Positions 11,965-22,299 of a stretch of 64,000 nucleotides of DNA are shown here, in pieces. The position numbers and the translations under genes were made by a program. Positions within the stretch are counted from its first letter, which is position 1. Each line of letters starts with the position of its first letter. The notes beneath the pieces were generated by a model, which was not told the DNA's origin, searched no databases, and was given only the letters and a program-made list of their open reading frames with translations. This DNA comes from Lachnospiraceae bacterium (GTDB lineage: Bacteria > Bacillota > Clostridia > Lachnospirales > Lachnospiraceae), in NCBI GenBank assembly GCA_015057085.1, contig SVFB01000027.1, positions 1 to 64,000 of the forward strand, written 5' to 3'.

Positions 11965-12108
11965 ATGAAGCATGTAAAGACCTTAAATACAAAAAGATTA
12001 CAGAACACTGTTAATAAGGGCGGCTGTGGTGAGTGCCAGACTTCTTGCCAGTCAGCTTGCAAGACCAGCTGTACAGTAGGAAACCAGACTTGCGAACACA
12101 GCAAGTAA
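11965..12108 (+). CDS. SCIFF ranthipeptide precursor (six cysteines in forty-five)
   Basis: Manual translation MKHVKTLNTKRLQNTVNKGGCGECQTSCQSACKTSCTVGNQTCEHSK*; six Cys; RBS AAAGGAG; maturase gene about 220 bp downstream. Absent from the supplied ORF track. Confidence 0.95.
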   Translation: MKHVKTLNTKRLQNTVNKGGCGECQTSCQSACKTSCTVGNQTCEHSK

Positions 12109-12156
12109 TTTCGTACAGTATTTAGAAATTTAAACTGAAAAGTGTTACGTTTAGTC

Positions 12157-12188
12157 AAAACGACCGCGCTTTTGCGAACGGTCGTTTT
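12157..12188 (+). terminator. Terminator hairpin between SCIFF precursor and maturase
   Basis: AAAACGACCG-CGCTTTTGCGAA-CGGTCGTTTT. Confidence 0.8.
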
Positions 12189-12326
12189 GTCACGTATAAG
12201 AGACTGTTGATTTTTATAGTACTATCGGGCGAGAAAAGAAAAAGTTGCTCGACAATACTGGATTTGCGGACTCTTATTCAGAAAAATCAAAAGTATAATT
12301 TAAGTTAGAGAGAGAGGAATATTGTA

Positions 12327-13844
12327 GTGATTCATCAGTACAAGAATAATGGCTATAATATTGTCCTGGATGTAAACAGTGGAGCAATCCATGTGGTTGA
12401 TGATATCAGTTATGATATGATCGCCGAGATGAATGCGCAGGTGGAAGCCAAGGAACAGGATATTATTGCCCGCGCGCAGGAGGCTGCGAAGAAGGCTTCC
12501 TTGGTGGAAGGTGGAGTTGCTGCTTCAGAGGAAGCGGTAAAGGCGACTTTGGAGTATCTCGATGATGATGCGATTATGGCTGTTGCAAAGAAGAATCTTG
12601 CCGAAGGCAAGTATGCGGATGATGCAGATTGCGCCACAGCAACAGATGCAGAGATTGCAGAGGCTTTGGGAGAGATCAAGGAGCTGATCAAGGACCAGAC
12701 CTTGTTCACTGTAGATATTTACGAAAATAGAATTGTCGATTACAAAAATAGAAATACTGTTGTGAAGGCATTATGTCTTCATATCGCTCACGATTGCAAT
12801 CTTGCCTGCAAGTATTGCTTTGCTGAGGAGGGCGAGTATCACGGAAGACGAGCTTTGATGGATTACGAGACCGGTAAGCAGGCGCTTGACTTTTTGATTG
12901 CCAATTCCGGTAGCCGTAAGAATCTCGAGGTGGATTTCTTCGGTGGAGAACCGCTTTTGAATTTCGAAGTGGTAAAGAAGCTTGTGGCTTATGGACGCGA
13001 GCAGGAGAAGCTTCATGATAAGCATTTCCGTTTTACTTTAACCACAAACGGTGTTTTATTAAATGATGAGGTAAAGGAGTTCGCAAACAAGGAATGCGAC
13101 AACGTGGTTCTTTCTATCGACGGTAGAAAAGAAATTCACGATATGATGCGTCCGTTCCGCAAGGGAGCAGGAAGCTACGATATCATCGTGCCGAAGTTCC
13201 AGGATCTTGCAGAGAGCCGTAATCAGGAACGTTATTACGTGCGCGGAACATTTACCCATTTCAATTTAGATTTTTCAAAGGATGTGTTGCATCTGGCAGA
13301 CCTGGGATTCAAGCAAATCTCAGTAGAACCGGTGGTTGCACAGGAAACTGATGAGTACGCACTTCGTGAAGAGGATTTGCCAATCCTGTTCGAGGAGTAC
13401 GATAAGCTGGCAGCGGAAATGGTGAAGAGAGAGAAGGAAGGGAACGCATTCAATTTCTTCCATTTCATGATTGATTTGGAAGGCGGTCCATGTGTTTACA
13501 AACGTCTGTCCGGCTGCGGTTCAGGAACCGAATATCTCGCAGTGACACCTTGGGGTGACTTATATCCATGTCATCAGTTCGTCGGAAACGAGAAGTTCTT
13601 GATGGGCAATGTGTGGGACGGTGTGAAGAACACCGAGCTCCGTGATGAATTCAAGGGATGTAATGTCTATGCAAAAGAAAAGTGCAGAAAGTGTTTCGCA
13701 CGATTCTATTGCAGTGGCGGATGCGCCGCAAATTCATATAATTTCCATGGTCATATCAATGATGCTTATGATCTTGGATGTGAACTTCAGAAAAAGCGTA
13801 TCGAGTGCGCTATTATGATAAAAGCAGCAGAAGCTGAAATGTAA
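12327..13844 (+). CDS. SCIFF radical SAM maturase (CteB-like, SPASM domain)
   Basis: CNLACKYC (CxxxCxxC) radical SAM motif; FFGGEPLLNFE; SPASM-type CGSGTEYLAVTPWGDLYPCHQFVG...CRKCFARFYCSGGCAANSYNFHG. GTG start. Confidence 0.95.
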   Translation: MIHQYKNNGYNIVLDVNSGAIHVVDDISYDMIAEMNAQVEAKEQDIIARAQEAAKKASLVEGGVAASEEAVKATLEYLDDDAIMAVAKKNLAEGKYADDADCATATDAEIAEALGEIKELIKDQTLFTVDIYENRIVDYKNRNTVVKALCLHIAHDCNLACKYCFAEEGEYHGRRALMDYETGKQALDFLIANSGSRKNLEVDFFGGEPLLNFEVVKKLVAYGREQEKLHDKHFRFTLTTNGVLLNDEVKEFANKECDNVVLSIDGRKEIHDMMRPFRKGAGSYDIIVPKFQDLAESRNQERYYVRGTFTHFNLDFSKDVLHLADLGFKQISVEPVVAQETDEYALREEDLPILFEEYDKLAAEMVKREKEGNAFNFFHFMIDLEGGPCVYKRLSGCGSGTEYLAVTPWGDLYPCHQFVGNEKFLMGNVWDGVKNTELRDEFKGCNVYAKEKCRKCFARFYCSGGCAANSYNFHGHINDAYDLGCELQKKRIECAIMIKAAEAEM

Positions 13845-13863
13845 GAAAGGATTTTACAAGACA

Positions 13864-16128
13864 ATGAAAAAGAGTAAAAGTGCCGTAATCCTGGCCTTTG
13901 TTGTGGTATGTCTCGGACTGGTTAGCTGGTTCGCAGGAACTGTCATCAAAGATACAGGAAACAATGGAAAGAACTCCATCGCTTTAGGTTTGGATCTTTC
14001 CGGTGGTGTTTCAATCACCTATCAGATTGTGACAGAGGACTATACTACAAGTGATGTGGAAGATACCAAGGCAAAGCTTGAAGAACGTGCAGCAAGCTAC
14101 ACCACAGAGTATTCCGTATATCAGTCAGGCGATGGCCGTATCACTGTAGAAATTCCGGGTGTTGATGATCCGGATGCTGTATTGGAAGACTTAGGAAGCC
14201 CTGGAAGCTTGTATTTTATCACTGAAAAAGATTCAGATGGAAATGCAAACTTCTCATATGATTCCACCACAGGAAAATATGTACTTTCTGATGGCGTAAC
14301 CATCGAAAGCCTTCAGGAGAACGGATCTGTTGTACTCGATGGAAATTCCGTAAAGAGTGCAAAGGCATCTTATGAACAGGATAGCCTTGGAAACAGCGAG
14401 CCTGTAGTACAGTTGGTATTCAACGATGATGCAGCAGAAACCTGGTATGATGTCACACTTGCCGCTTCCGAAAGCGGAGATATGATTGGTATCTATTATG
14501 ATGATCATTTCATCAGCACACCAACCGTATCCTCAACCACAGGCGGAATCAGCGGAGGAAGCTGTGTGATCAACGGAATGGAAGATTATGAATCAGCAGA
14601 AGAGCTTGCAACCTTCATCCGTGTCGGCGCAATCACTCTTGAATTAAGCGAATTAGAGTCATCTGTTGTAGGAGCATCCCTTGGTGGAGCAGCATTAAGC
14701 ACTTCACTTAAGGCAGCTGCAATCGGTATCGCATTGATTATGTTATTTATGATTGTGATGTACGGCATTTCAGGTGTGGCATCAGATATCGCACTTGCTT
14801 GCTATGTTGTAATTGTCATCTCAGTCATTCAGCTGTTTGAAATCACATTGACACTTCCTGGTATCGCAGGTATCATCCTCGGAATCGGTATGGCGGTGGA
14901 TGCAAATGTCATCACCTTCGCCCGTATCCGTGAGGAAATTGCTTCAGGCAAGAGCGTGATTGTCGCAATCAAAGAAGGATATAAGAAAGCATTCTCTGCA
15001 ATCTTAGACGGAAATATCACCACCTTCATCGCAGCAATCGTATTGATGCTCTTAGGAAGCGGAACCGTAAAGGGATTCGCATATACCTTAATGATTTCCA
15101 TTCTTGCATCTATGTTTACAGCACTTGTTGTTGCAAGATGGACCATGTATTCTCTCTATCATCTCGGATGCAAGAGCGAGAAGCTCTACGGACGTGCAAA
15201 GGAGAGAAAGCCAATCAACTTTATCAAGTATCGTTTCGTATATTTCGCAGTATCCATTGCAGTTATCGCATGCGGTATTGTTGGAATGATTGCATATAAT
15301 GCAAACAACAAGGGTATCTTAAACTTCGGTCTTGAATTTGTAGGTGGTACTTCCACTACAGCAGACATGGGCAAGGAATATACCGTGGAAGACTTAGAGT
15401 CAGAAGTGGTTCCTCTCATCGAAGACATCACCGGAGATGCAAATGTCATTGCAACCACAGTTGATAACGGAACATCCGCAGTCTTTAAGACACGTACTTT
15501 GTCTCAGGAAGAGCGTGAAGAATTAAAGGAAATGCTGGTTGAGAAATTCAGCGTGGATGAAACCACCGTCGAAAGCCAGAGTATTTCTTCTACCATTTCA
15601 AGCGAAATGAGAAGCTCTGCTGTACTTGCAGTAGTAGTAGCATGTATCTTCATGCTGTTATACATCTGGTTCCGTTTCAAGGACATCCGTTTCGCATCTA
15701 GTGCAATTATTGCATTGGTACATGACGTACTTGTCGTATTAACCGCATATGCGTTGATTCGTATTTCTGTTGGTAATACCTTCATCGCTTGTATGCTGAC
15801 CATCGTCGGATATTCTGTCAACGATACCATCGTTATCTTCGACCGTATCCGCGAGAATATGAAGGGACATTCTCACATGAATCGTGCAGAACTTGCTGAT
15901 ATTGCAAACACGTCCCTCACACAGACCTTGTCAAGAACTATCAATACTTCCATCACCACCATTGTGATGATCCTGTTGCTCTACATCATGGGTGTATCCA
16001 GCATCAAGGAATTCGCGCTTCCACTCTTGGTAGGTATGATATGCGGATCTTATTCATCTATCTTCATCGCAACCCAGTTGTGGTATAGCATGAAATGCCG
16101 CTTAGGAAAGAATAGAATCAAGGAATAA
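13864..16128 (+). CDS. secDF: Fused protein translocase subunit SecDF
   Basis: LGLDLSGGVSITY...; GMAVDANVITFARIREE (SecD); GLEFVGGTST; VGYSVNDTIVIFDRIREN (SecF). Confidence 0.96.
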   Translation: MKKSKSAVILAFVVVCLGLVSWFAGTVIKDTGNNGKNSIALGLDLSGGVSITYQIVTEDYTTSDVEDTKAKLEERAASYTTEYSVYQSGDGRITVEIPGVDDPDAVLEDLGSPGSLYFITEKDSDGNANFSYDSTTGKYVLSDGVTIESLQENGSVVLDGNSVKSAKASYEQDSLGNSEPVVQLVFNDDAAETWYDVTLAASESGDMIGIYYDDHFISTPTVSSTTGGISGGSCVINGMEDYESAEELATFIRVGAITLELSELESSVVGASLGGAALSTSLKAAAIGIALIMLFMIVMYGISGVASDIALACYVVIVISVIQLFEITLTLPGIAGIILGIGMAVDANVITFARIREEIASGKSVIVAIKEGYKKAFSAILDGNITTFIAAIVLMLLGSGTVKGFAYTLMISILASMFTALVVARWTMYSLYHLGCKSEKLYGRAKERKPINFIKYRFVYFAVSIAVIACGIVGMIAYNANNKGILNFGLEFVGGTSTTADMGKEYTVEDLESEVVPLIEDITGDANVIATTVDNGTSAVFKTRTLSQEEREELKEMLVEKFSVDETTVESQSISSTISSEMRSSAVLAVVVACIFMLLYIWFRFKDIRFASSAIIALVHDVLVVLTAYALIRISVGNTFIACMLTIVGYSVNDTIVIFDRIRENMKGHSHMNRAELADIANTSLTQTLSRTINTSITTIVMILLLYIMGVSSIKEFALPLLVGMICGSYSSIFIATQLWYSMKCRLGKNRIKE

Positions 16129-16229
16129 TCAAATTTTTAAAAGCAACGAGGGCTATCCGCGAGATTCGTGGATAGCTTATCGTGCATATAGTAACAAGCT
16201 TCACTTTAAAAGATTTAGGAGGAAAAGAA

Positions 16230-17474
16230 ATGTACACTTATGATGATATCAAAGCTGTAGACCCTCAGGTTGCAGCCGCTATCACCGATGAATTCAACCG
16301 TCAGAACTCGCACATCGAACTGATTGCATCTGAGAACTGGGTTAGCCCGGCAGTCATGTCCGCAATGGGATCCATCCTGACCAACAAGTATGCAGAAGGA
16401 TATCCCGGACATCGCTACTATGGCGGATGCGAATACGTAGATGTAATCGAAGATCTTGCAAGAGAACGCGCAAAAAAGCTCTTTGGTTGCGAGTATGCAA
16501 ATGTACAGCCTCATTCTGGGGCACAGGCCAATATGGCAGTTCAGTTTGCTGTATTGCAGCCGGGTGATACCGTGATGGGTATGAACCTTGACCACGGCGG
16601 ACACTTGACACACGGCTCACCTGTTAACTTTTCCGGAACTTATTTCAATATCGTACCTTACGGTGTAAACGACGAAGGCTTCATCGATTATGATGAGGTA
16701 GAGCGCATCGCAAAGGAATGCAAGCCGAAGATGATCATCGCAGGTGCATCTGCCTATGCAAGAACCATCGACTTCAAGCGTTTCCGTGAAATCGCTGATG
16801 AAGTAGATGCTGTATTCTGGGTAGATATGGCGCACATTGCAGGACTTGTTGCAGCAGGACTTCATCCAAGCCCATTCCCACATGCACATATCGTAACCAC
16901 CACCACCCACAAGACACTTCGTGGACCAAGAGGCGGAATGATTCTCGCATCACAGGAAATCGCTGATAAATATAAGTTAAACAAGGCAATTTTCCCGGGA
17001 ATACAGGGTGGCCCGTTGATGCATGTCATCGCAGCAAAGGCAATCTGCTTCGAAGAAGCATTGAAGCCTGAATTCAAGGTATATCAAGAGCAGATCATCA
17101 AGAATGCACAGGCACTTGCAAAGGGACTTATGAACCGCGGAATCAAGATTGTATCCGGCGGAACAGACAACCACTTGATGCTCATCGATTTGACTCCACA
17201 GGGGCTCACCGGTAAGGTGGTAGAAAAGCTTCTCGACGAGGCAAATATCACTGCAAACAAGAATACCATTCCAAACGATCCACAGAAGCCGTTCGTAACA
17301 AGCGGAATCCGTCTTGGAACTCCGGCAGCCACCAGCCGTGGATTAAAGGAAGACGACTTCGATAAGGTTGCAGAAGCAATCGCAATGCTCATCAACGAAG
17401 GTGAAAGCGCCATCGAAAAGGCAAAAGCAATTGTAAAAGAGCTGACAGATAAGTATCCGCTCAGATTCGAATAA
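16230..17474 (+). CDS. glyA: Serine hydroxymethyltransferase
   Basis: [48 protein letters not shown]. Confidence 0.97.
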   Translation: MYTYDDIKAVDPQVAAAITDEFNRQNSHIELIASENWVSPAVMSAMGSILTNKYAEGYPGHRYYGGCEYVDVIEDLARERAKKLFGCEYANVQPHSGAQANMAVQFAVLQPGDTVMGMNLDHGGHLTHGSPVNFSGTYFNIVPYGVNDEGFIDYDEVERIAKECKPKMIIAGASAYARTIDFKRFREIADEVDAVFWVDMAHIAGLVAAGLHPSPFPHAHIVTTTTHKTLRGPRGGMILASQEIADKYKLNKAIFPGIQGGPLMHVIAAKAICFEEALKPEFKVYQEQIIKNAQALAKGLMNRGIKIVSGGTDNHLMLIDLTPQGLTGKVVEKLLDEANITANKNTIPNDPQKPFVTSGIRLGTPAATSRGLKEDDFDKVAEAIAMLINEGESAIEKAKAIVKELTDKYPLRFE

Positions 17475-17499
17475 AATAAACTAAAAGAGGTTAGTGAAA

Positions 17500-18786
17500 A
17501 TGATTGATATCAAATTTCTACGTGAAAATCCGGATGTTGTAAAACAGAATATCAAGAACAAGTTTCAGGAGCATAAGCTTCCACTTGTAGATGAAGTAAT
17601 CGAACTTGATCAGAAGGCACGCGCTGCACAGCAGGAAGCAGATGACCTTCGCAACAAGAAGAATAAGATTTCTAAGGAAATCGGTAAGCTCATGGGACAG
17701 GGCAAGAAGGAAGAGGCAGAGGCTGTTAAGAAAGAAGTAGCTGAAATCTCAGACCGTTTGAAGGAACTTGAGCCGATGGAGGCTGAACTCTCCGAGAAGG
17801 TTACAGAAATCATGATGAAGATTCCAAACATCATCGATCCATCTGTACCGATTGGAAAGGACGACAGCTGCAACGTAGAAATCGAGAAGTTCGGAGAGCC
17901 GGTAGTACCGGATTTCGAAATTCCATATCATACAGAGATTATGGAGAAATTCAACGGAATCGATTTGGATGCAGCCGGAAAGGTTGCCGGAAACGGATTC
18001 TATTATTTGATGGGAGATATTGCAAGACTTCATTCTGCAGTGATTTCCTATGCGAGAGATTTCATGATTGACAGAGGATTTACCTATTGCATCCCACCTT
18101 ACATGATTCGTTCAAACGTTGTAACAGGCGTTATGAGCTTCGAAGAGATGGATGCCATGATGTACAAGATCGAAGGAGAAGACCTCTACTTAATCGGAAC
18201 CTCAGAGCACTCCATGATCGGTAAATTTATTGATACCATCAATGACGAAGAGAAGCTTCCATACACCTTAACCAGCTATTCGCCATGCTTCCGTAAGGAA
18301 AAGGGTGCACACGGCATCGAAGAGCGTGGTGTATATCGTATTCATCAGTTCGAAAAGCAGGAGATGATCGTAGTATGTAAGCCTGAAGATTCAAAGAAAT
18401 ATTATGATATTCTCTGGAAGAATACCGTAGATTTATTCAGAAGCCTCGATATTCCGGTTCGTACTTTAGAGTGTTGCTCCGGAGATCTGGCAGATTTGAA
18501 AGTAAAGTCTTGCGACGTAGAAGCATGGTCACCACGCCAGAAGAAATATTTCGAAGTCGGAAGCTGTTCAAATCTTGGAGATGCACAGGCACGTCGTCTG
18601 AAAATCCGAGTAAAGGCTGCAGACGGAAGCAAGTACTTCGCACATACCTTAAACAACACTGTAGTAGCGCCTCCTAGAATGTTAATCGCATTCTTAGAGA
18701 ACAACTTAAACGAAGACGGCAGTGTAAACATTCCAAAGGTATTGCAGCCATATATGGGCGGCAAGACCAAATTAGAAGTGAAATAA
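17500..18786 (+). CDS. serS: Seryl-tRNA synthetase
   Basis: MIDIKFLRENPDVVKQNIKNK; coiled coil; FRKEKGAHG; class II motif 3. Confidence 0.97.
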   Translation: MIDIKFLRENPDVVKQNIKNKFQEHKLPLVDEVIELDQKARAAQQEADDLRNKKNKISKEIGKLMGQGKKEEAEAVKKEVAEISDRLKELEPMEAELSEKVTEIMMKIPNIIDPSVPIGKDDSCNVEIEKFGEPVVPDFEIPYHTEIMEKFNGIDLDAAGKVAGNGFYYLMGDIARLHSAVISYARDFMIDRGFTYCIPPYMIRSNVVTGVMSFEEMDAMMYKIEGEDLYLIGTSEHSMIGKFIDTINDEEKLPYTLTSYSPCFRKEKGAHGIEERGVYRIHQFEKQEMIVVCKPEDSKKYYDILWKNTVDLFRSLDIPVRTLECCSGDLADLKVKSCDVEAWSPRQKKYFEVGSCSNLGDAQARRLKIRVKAADGSKYFAHTLNNTVVAPPRMLIAFLENNLNEDGSVNIPKVLQPYMGGKTKLEVK

Positions 18787-18850
18787 TTGGTAGAAATAAG
18801 AAAGTGGTACGCTAAGCGTGCCACTTTCCTAGTTTGACAAACATAGATAT

Positions 18851-20299
18851 ATGGGAAAGAAAAATAACTTAAAACGTAATTATATATATAACGTAAGCTA
18901 TCAGATTCTGGCCGTTCTAACCCCTTTGATTACCACTCCGTACATCTCCCGTGTGCTTGGAGTTGATCCAATCGGTGACTATAGCTACACCCAGTCTATT
19001 GTAGCCATCTTTGCAATGTTTGCGGCATTGGGCACTTTGATTTACGGCAATCGTGAAATCTCTTATGTACAAAGCGACCGAAAGGCATTTTCTAAAGTCT
19101 TCTGGGAAGTAGAAAGCTTAAGTGTGATTTCTGTAGTAACCGTAATGGTGGTCTATGGAATCTTTATAGCATTTCAGACGAGATATTTCACGTTGTTTCT
19201 AATTCAATCCATCACGCTTATTTCTGTGGCCTGCAATATCAGCTGGCTGTTTCAGGGATTGGAAGAGATTGGAAAAGTCGTATTGCGAAACATATTCGTC
19301 AGAATATTAAATGTAATTTTTACTTTTGTATTTATCAAAAGTCCGGAGCATATCTATCTCTATGTAGCCGGATTGGTTGCTTTAGAATGCATCGGAAATC
19401 TATCGGTATGGGCGTATTTGCCAAAGTATGTGGACAAGCCGGATTGGAAGAACATCCATCCGTTCCGCCACTTAAAGGGAACCATCCTTTTGTTTATTCC
19501 GACGATTGCAACCAGCATTTATACCATCTTTGATAAGACCATGATCGGTCTGTTCACAGATTCCAAAACCGAAAACGGATACTACGAACAGGCAATGAAA
19601 TTGGCAAAGACCGCATTGACTTTGGTCACAGCTTTAGAGGCTGTTATGATTCCGCGGGTGGGCGTACTCTTCTCAAATCAAAAAGAAGAGGAATTAAAAG
19701 AGCTGCTCTATCGCGTATATCGATTTGTATGGTTTTTAAGTTTGCCACTGGCACTGGGCCTTTTCTCTGTGGCAGATCACTTTGTCCCTTGGTTTTACGG
19801 ACCGGGATATGATAAAGTTGCTGTATTGTTAAAGGTGCTTTGCTTTATCATTCCACTCATCGGATTGAGTAATGTGACAGGAATTCAATATCTGATGACC
19901 ACAAAGAGAGAAAGCTTTGTAACCAGAACCGTTTGCCTAGGGGCAGCCGTAAACTTAATTTTAAATTTGATTTTTATTCCGCAGATTTATTCCGTAGGAG
20001 CAGCAGCCACTTCCGTTGTGGCAGAGCTTATGATTACATCAGCGCAATTGTTCCTTGTGAGAAAGGAATTATCGATTCCACGTATCTTAATCAGCGGATG
20101 GAAATATATGATCGCCGTCATTGTGATGGCGGTGGCACTATTCTTTGAAGGAAAGCTGTTTGAAACAGGAGCCGTAGGTTCGGTGGTTTTAATCATCAGC
20201 GGTGGCGTAATTTACCTGGTTGTTTTAATGATTTTAAGAGATGCACTCTTGCTCGATACAATCAAAAGCGTGTATCATAAACTAAGAAAATCATCATAA
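18851..20299 (+). CDS. Oligosaccharide flippase (Wzx / MOP superfamily)
   Basis: N-terminal NLKRNYIYNVSYQILAVLTPLITTPYISRVLGVDPIGDYSYTQS; about 12-14 TM segments. Confidence 0.9.
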   Translation: MGKKNNLKRNYIYNVSYQILAVLTPLITTPYISRVLGVDPIGDYSYTQSIVAIFAMFAALGTLIYGNREISYVQSDRKAFSKVFWEVESLSVISVVTVMVVYGIFIAFQTRYFTLFLIQSITLISVACNISWLFQGLEEIGKVVLRNIFVRILNVIFTFVFIKSPEHIYLYVAGLVALECIGNLSVWAYLPKYVDKPDWKNIHPFRHLKGTILLFIPTIATSIYTIFDKTMIGLFTDSKTENGYYEQAMKLAKTALTLVTALEAVMIPRVGVLFSNQKEEELKELLYRVYRFVWFLSLPLALGLFSVADHFVPWFYGPGYDKVAVLLKVLCFIIPLIGLSNVTGIQYLMTTKRESFVTRTVCLGAAVNLILNLIFIPQIYSVGAAATSVVAELMITSAQLFLVRKELSIPRILISGWKYMIAVIVMAVALFFEGKLFETGAVGSVVLIISGGVIYLVVLMILRDALLLDTIKSVYHKLRKSS

Positions 20300-20325
20300 G
20301 AAATCATCATAAGAAAGGGATAATT

Positions 20326-21147
20326 ATGATTATCAGAAACATTGAACTCGAAATAGTATGCGGCGTCACAAGCACGATTCCGGATACGGATTTACCGGAA
20401 ATTGCATTCGCGGGAAAGTCCAATGTTGGAAAATCTTCGCTGATTAATACGCTGATTAACCGAAAAGGTTTGGCGCGTACCTCATCTCAGCCGGGAAAGA
20501 CACAAACCATCAACTTTTATAATGTGAACAAAGTGATGTACATGGTGGATTTGCCGGGATATGGATATGCCAGGGCAAATGAAGAAATCAAGGCGCAGTG
20601 GGGAAAGATGATAGAGCGTTATCTTCATCAATCAAAGCAGTTAAAAGCAGTCTTTTTGCTGATCGACATTCGTCATGAGCCATCGGACAACGATCAGCTT
20701 ATGTACCGCTGGATGGTGGAGCAGGGCTATTCGCCGGTTATCATTGCAACCAAGGCCGACAAGGTATCTGCGCAGATGGTGGATCGTCAGATTCGCTTGA
20801 TTCGAAAAGTGCTTCGCACACCGGTGAACACTCCGGTTATCGCTTTTTCATCCGTGACAAAGGAAGGCACAAGAGAAATCTGGCAAGTCATGGAGACCAT
20901 CGCATTTGGCGCGCCAATCGTAGAAGAGACACGCTCTATGCAGCGCGAGCGCTATGAGCGGGAAAAGCAGCTTGAATTAGAAGAGGCAAAAGCGCAGGCC
21001 GAGGCCCGTGGCGAAACCTTCGTGCAAAAGAAAGAACGTTGGAAGAAGACGGATAAGCCGGTGGCTAAGAAGACTTTGAACAAGCGTCGCGAAAAGAAGG
21101 CGAAGAAGCATAAAGAATTAGGCAAGAATCCAAACAAACGCAAATAG
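20326..21147 (+). CDS. engB: Ribosome biogenesis GTP-binding protein YihA/YsxC (EngB) with a long basic C-terminal extension
   Basis: GKSNVGKSSLINTLINRKGLARTSSQPGKTQTINFY; DLPGYGYA; ATKADK; basic tail after ~residue 200. Confidence 0.95.
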   Translation: MIIRNIELEIVCGVTSTIPDTDLPEIAFAGKSNVGKSSLINTLINRKGLARTSSQPGKTQTINFYNVNKVMYMVDLPGYGYARANEEIKAQWGKMIERYLHQSKQLKAVFLLIDIRHEPSDNDQLMYRWMVEQGYSPVIIATKADKVSAQMVDRQIRLIRKVLRTPVNTPVIAFSSVTKEGTREIWQVMETIAFGAPIVEETRSMQRERYEREKQLELEEAKAQAEARGETFVQKKERWKKTDKPVAKKTLNKRREKKAKKHKELGKNPNKRK

Positions 21148-21165
21148 ATAGTATTTGAGGCGAAA

Positions 21166-22299
21166 ATGATGAAAACAAGAACATATGTAGCACTGATGCT
21201 GGCAGTGATTCTCGTCCTATCCGTGGGATTAACCGGATTGTATGTGCACTCGCAGGAGCCTGCTACAGACAGTACAGAGGACCTTTTGGTTGTGACTTCC
21301 TTTTATCCGATTTACATCGCCACCATCAATGTGGTGGGAGACACAGAAGGTGTGACCGTTAAGAACATGAGCGAGCCACAAACCGGTTGTCTGCACGATT
21401 ATCAAATGACAACCGAGGATATGCGACTGGTATCCACCGCAGATGTCTTTGTGGTAAACGGCGGCGGGATCGAATCCTTTATCGAAGATGTGGTGGAACA
21501 ATATAAGAACTTATACCTTATCACGGCAACATCAAATCTGGAATTAATTTCCGAGGACGACGAAGAAGAACACGAACACGAATCAGAGAAAAGCACAACA
21601 GAAGAAGACGCAACAGAAGAAAGCACAACAGAAGAAAGCATATCAGAAGAAGACGCAACAGTAGAAAATACAACAGAAGAAAGCACATCTGGAGAAAGCG
21701 CAACAGAAGCAAGTACAACAGAAGAGAGTACATCGGATTCTGAAGAGCATGAACACGACCATGGTGAGGTAAATGCTCATGCCTGGATGAGCGTCTCTTA
21801 TTACAGACAGATGGTTTCTACTATTGCAGCGGAATTGAGCAAGGCGGATCCGGCGCATGCCGACGAATATGAAAAGAATGCCGCTGCCTACGACGAGAAG
21901 CTGGCAGAACTTTATGAAGAAGAGCAGGAATTGGCAACTCAGTTGAACGGTCAGGATATCGTGATTTTCCATGAAGCTTATGCTTATCTGGCGCAGGATT
22001 TGGGACTGGATGTGGCATATGTGCTGGATTTGGATGAGGAGCGCGAGGTTTCGGCCGGTGAGGTTTCGGAAACCTTAGATGCCATCAATGAGCATGAAGT
22101 GAAATATATTTTTGCAGAGAAGACCTATGGCGAGAAGATGGGTACGACAATGGAGCAGGATAGCGATGTGACAGCGATTTATCTGAATCCGCTGACACGC
22201 TCGTTGGAGGATGAGACAGATGCTCAATCCTATGAAGAGTCAGATTACTATCTGATTGCCATGAGACAAAATTTTGAATTGATTCGGGAAAACTTATGA
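21166..22299 (+). CDS. Zinc ABC transporter substrate-binding lipoprotein-like protein (ZnuA family)
   Basis: FYPIYIATINVVGDTEGVTVKNMSEPQTGCLHDYQ; His/acid-rich loop; VNAHAWMSV; FHEAYAYLAQDLGL. Confidence 0.9.
   Translation: MMKTRTYVALMLAVILVLSVGLTGLYVHSQEPATDSTEDLLVVTSFYPIYIATINVVGDTEGVTVKNMSEPQTGCLHDYQMTTEDMRLVSTADVFVVNGGGIESFIEDVVEQYKNLYLITATSNLELISEDDEEEHEHESEKSTTEEDATEESTTEESISEEDATVENTTEESTSGESATEASTTEESTSDSEEHEHDHGEVNAHAWMSVSYYRQMVSTIAAELSKADPAHADEYEKNAAAYDEKLAELYEEEQELATQLNGQDIVIFHEAYAYLAQDLGLDVAYVLDLDEEREVSAGEVSETLDAINEHEVKYIFAEKTYGEKMGTTMEQDSDVTAIYLNPLTRSLEDETDAQSYEESDYYLIAMRQNFELIRENL

Noticed and set aside
16151-16180. GCTATCCGCGA...TCGTGGATAGC hairpin before glyA considered as a riboswitch or terminator
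   Set aside because: It has no convincing U-tract and no recognisable glycine/THF/SAM riboswitch core; left unassigned.
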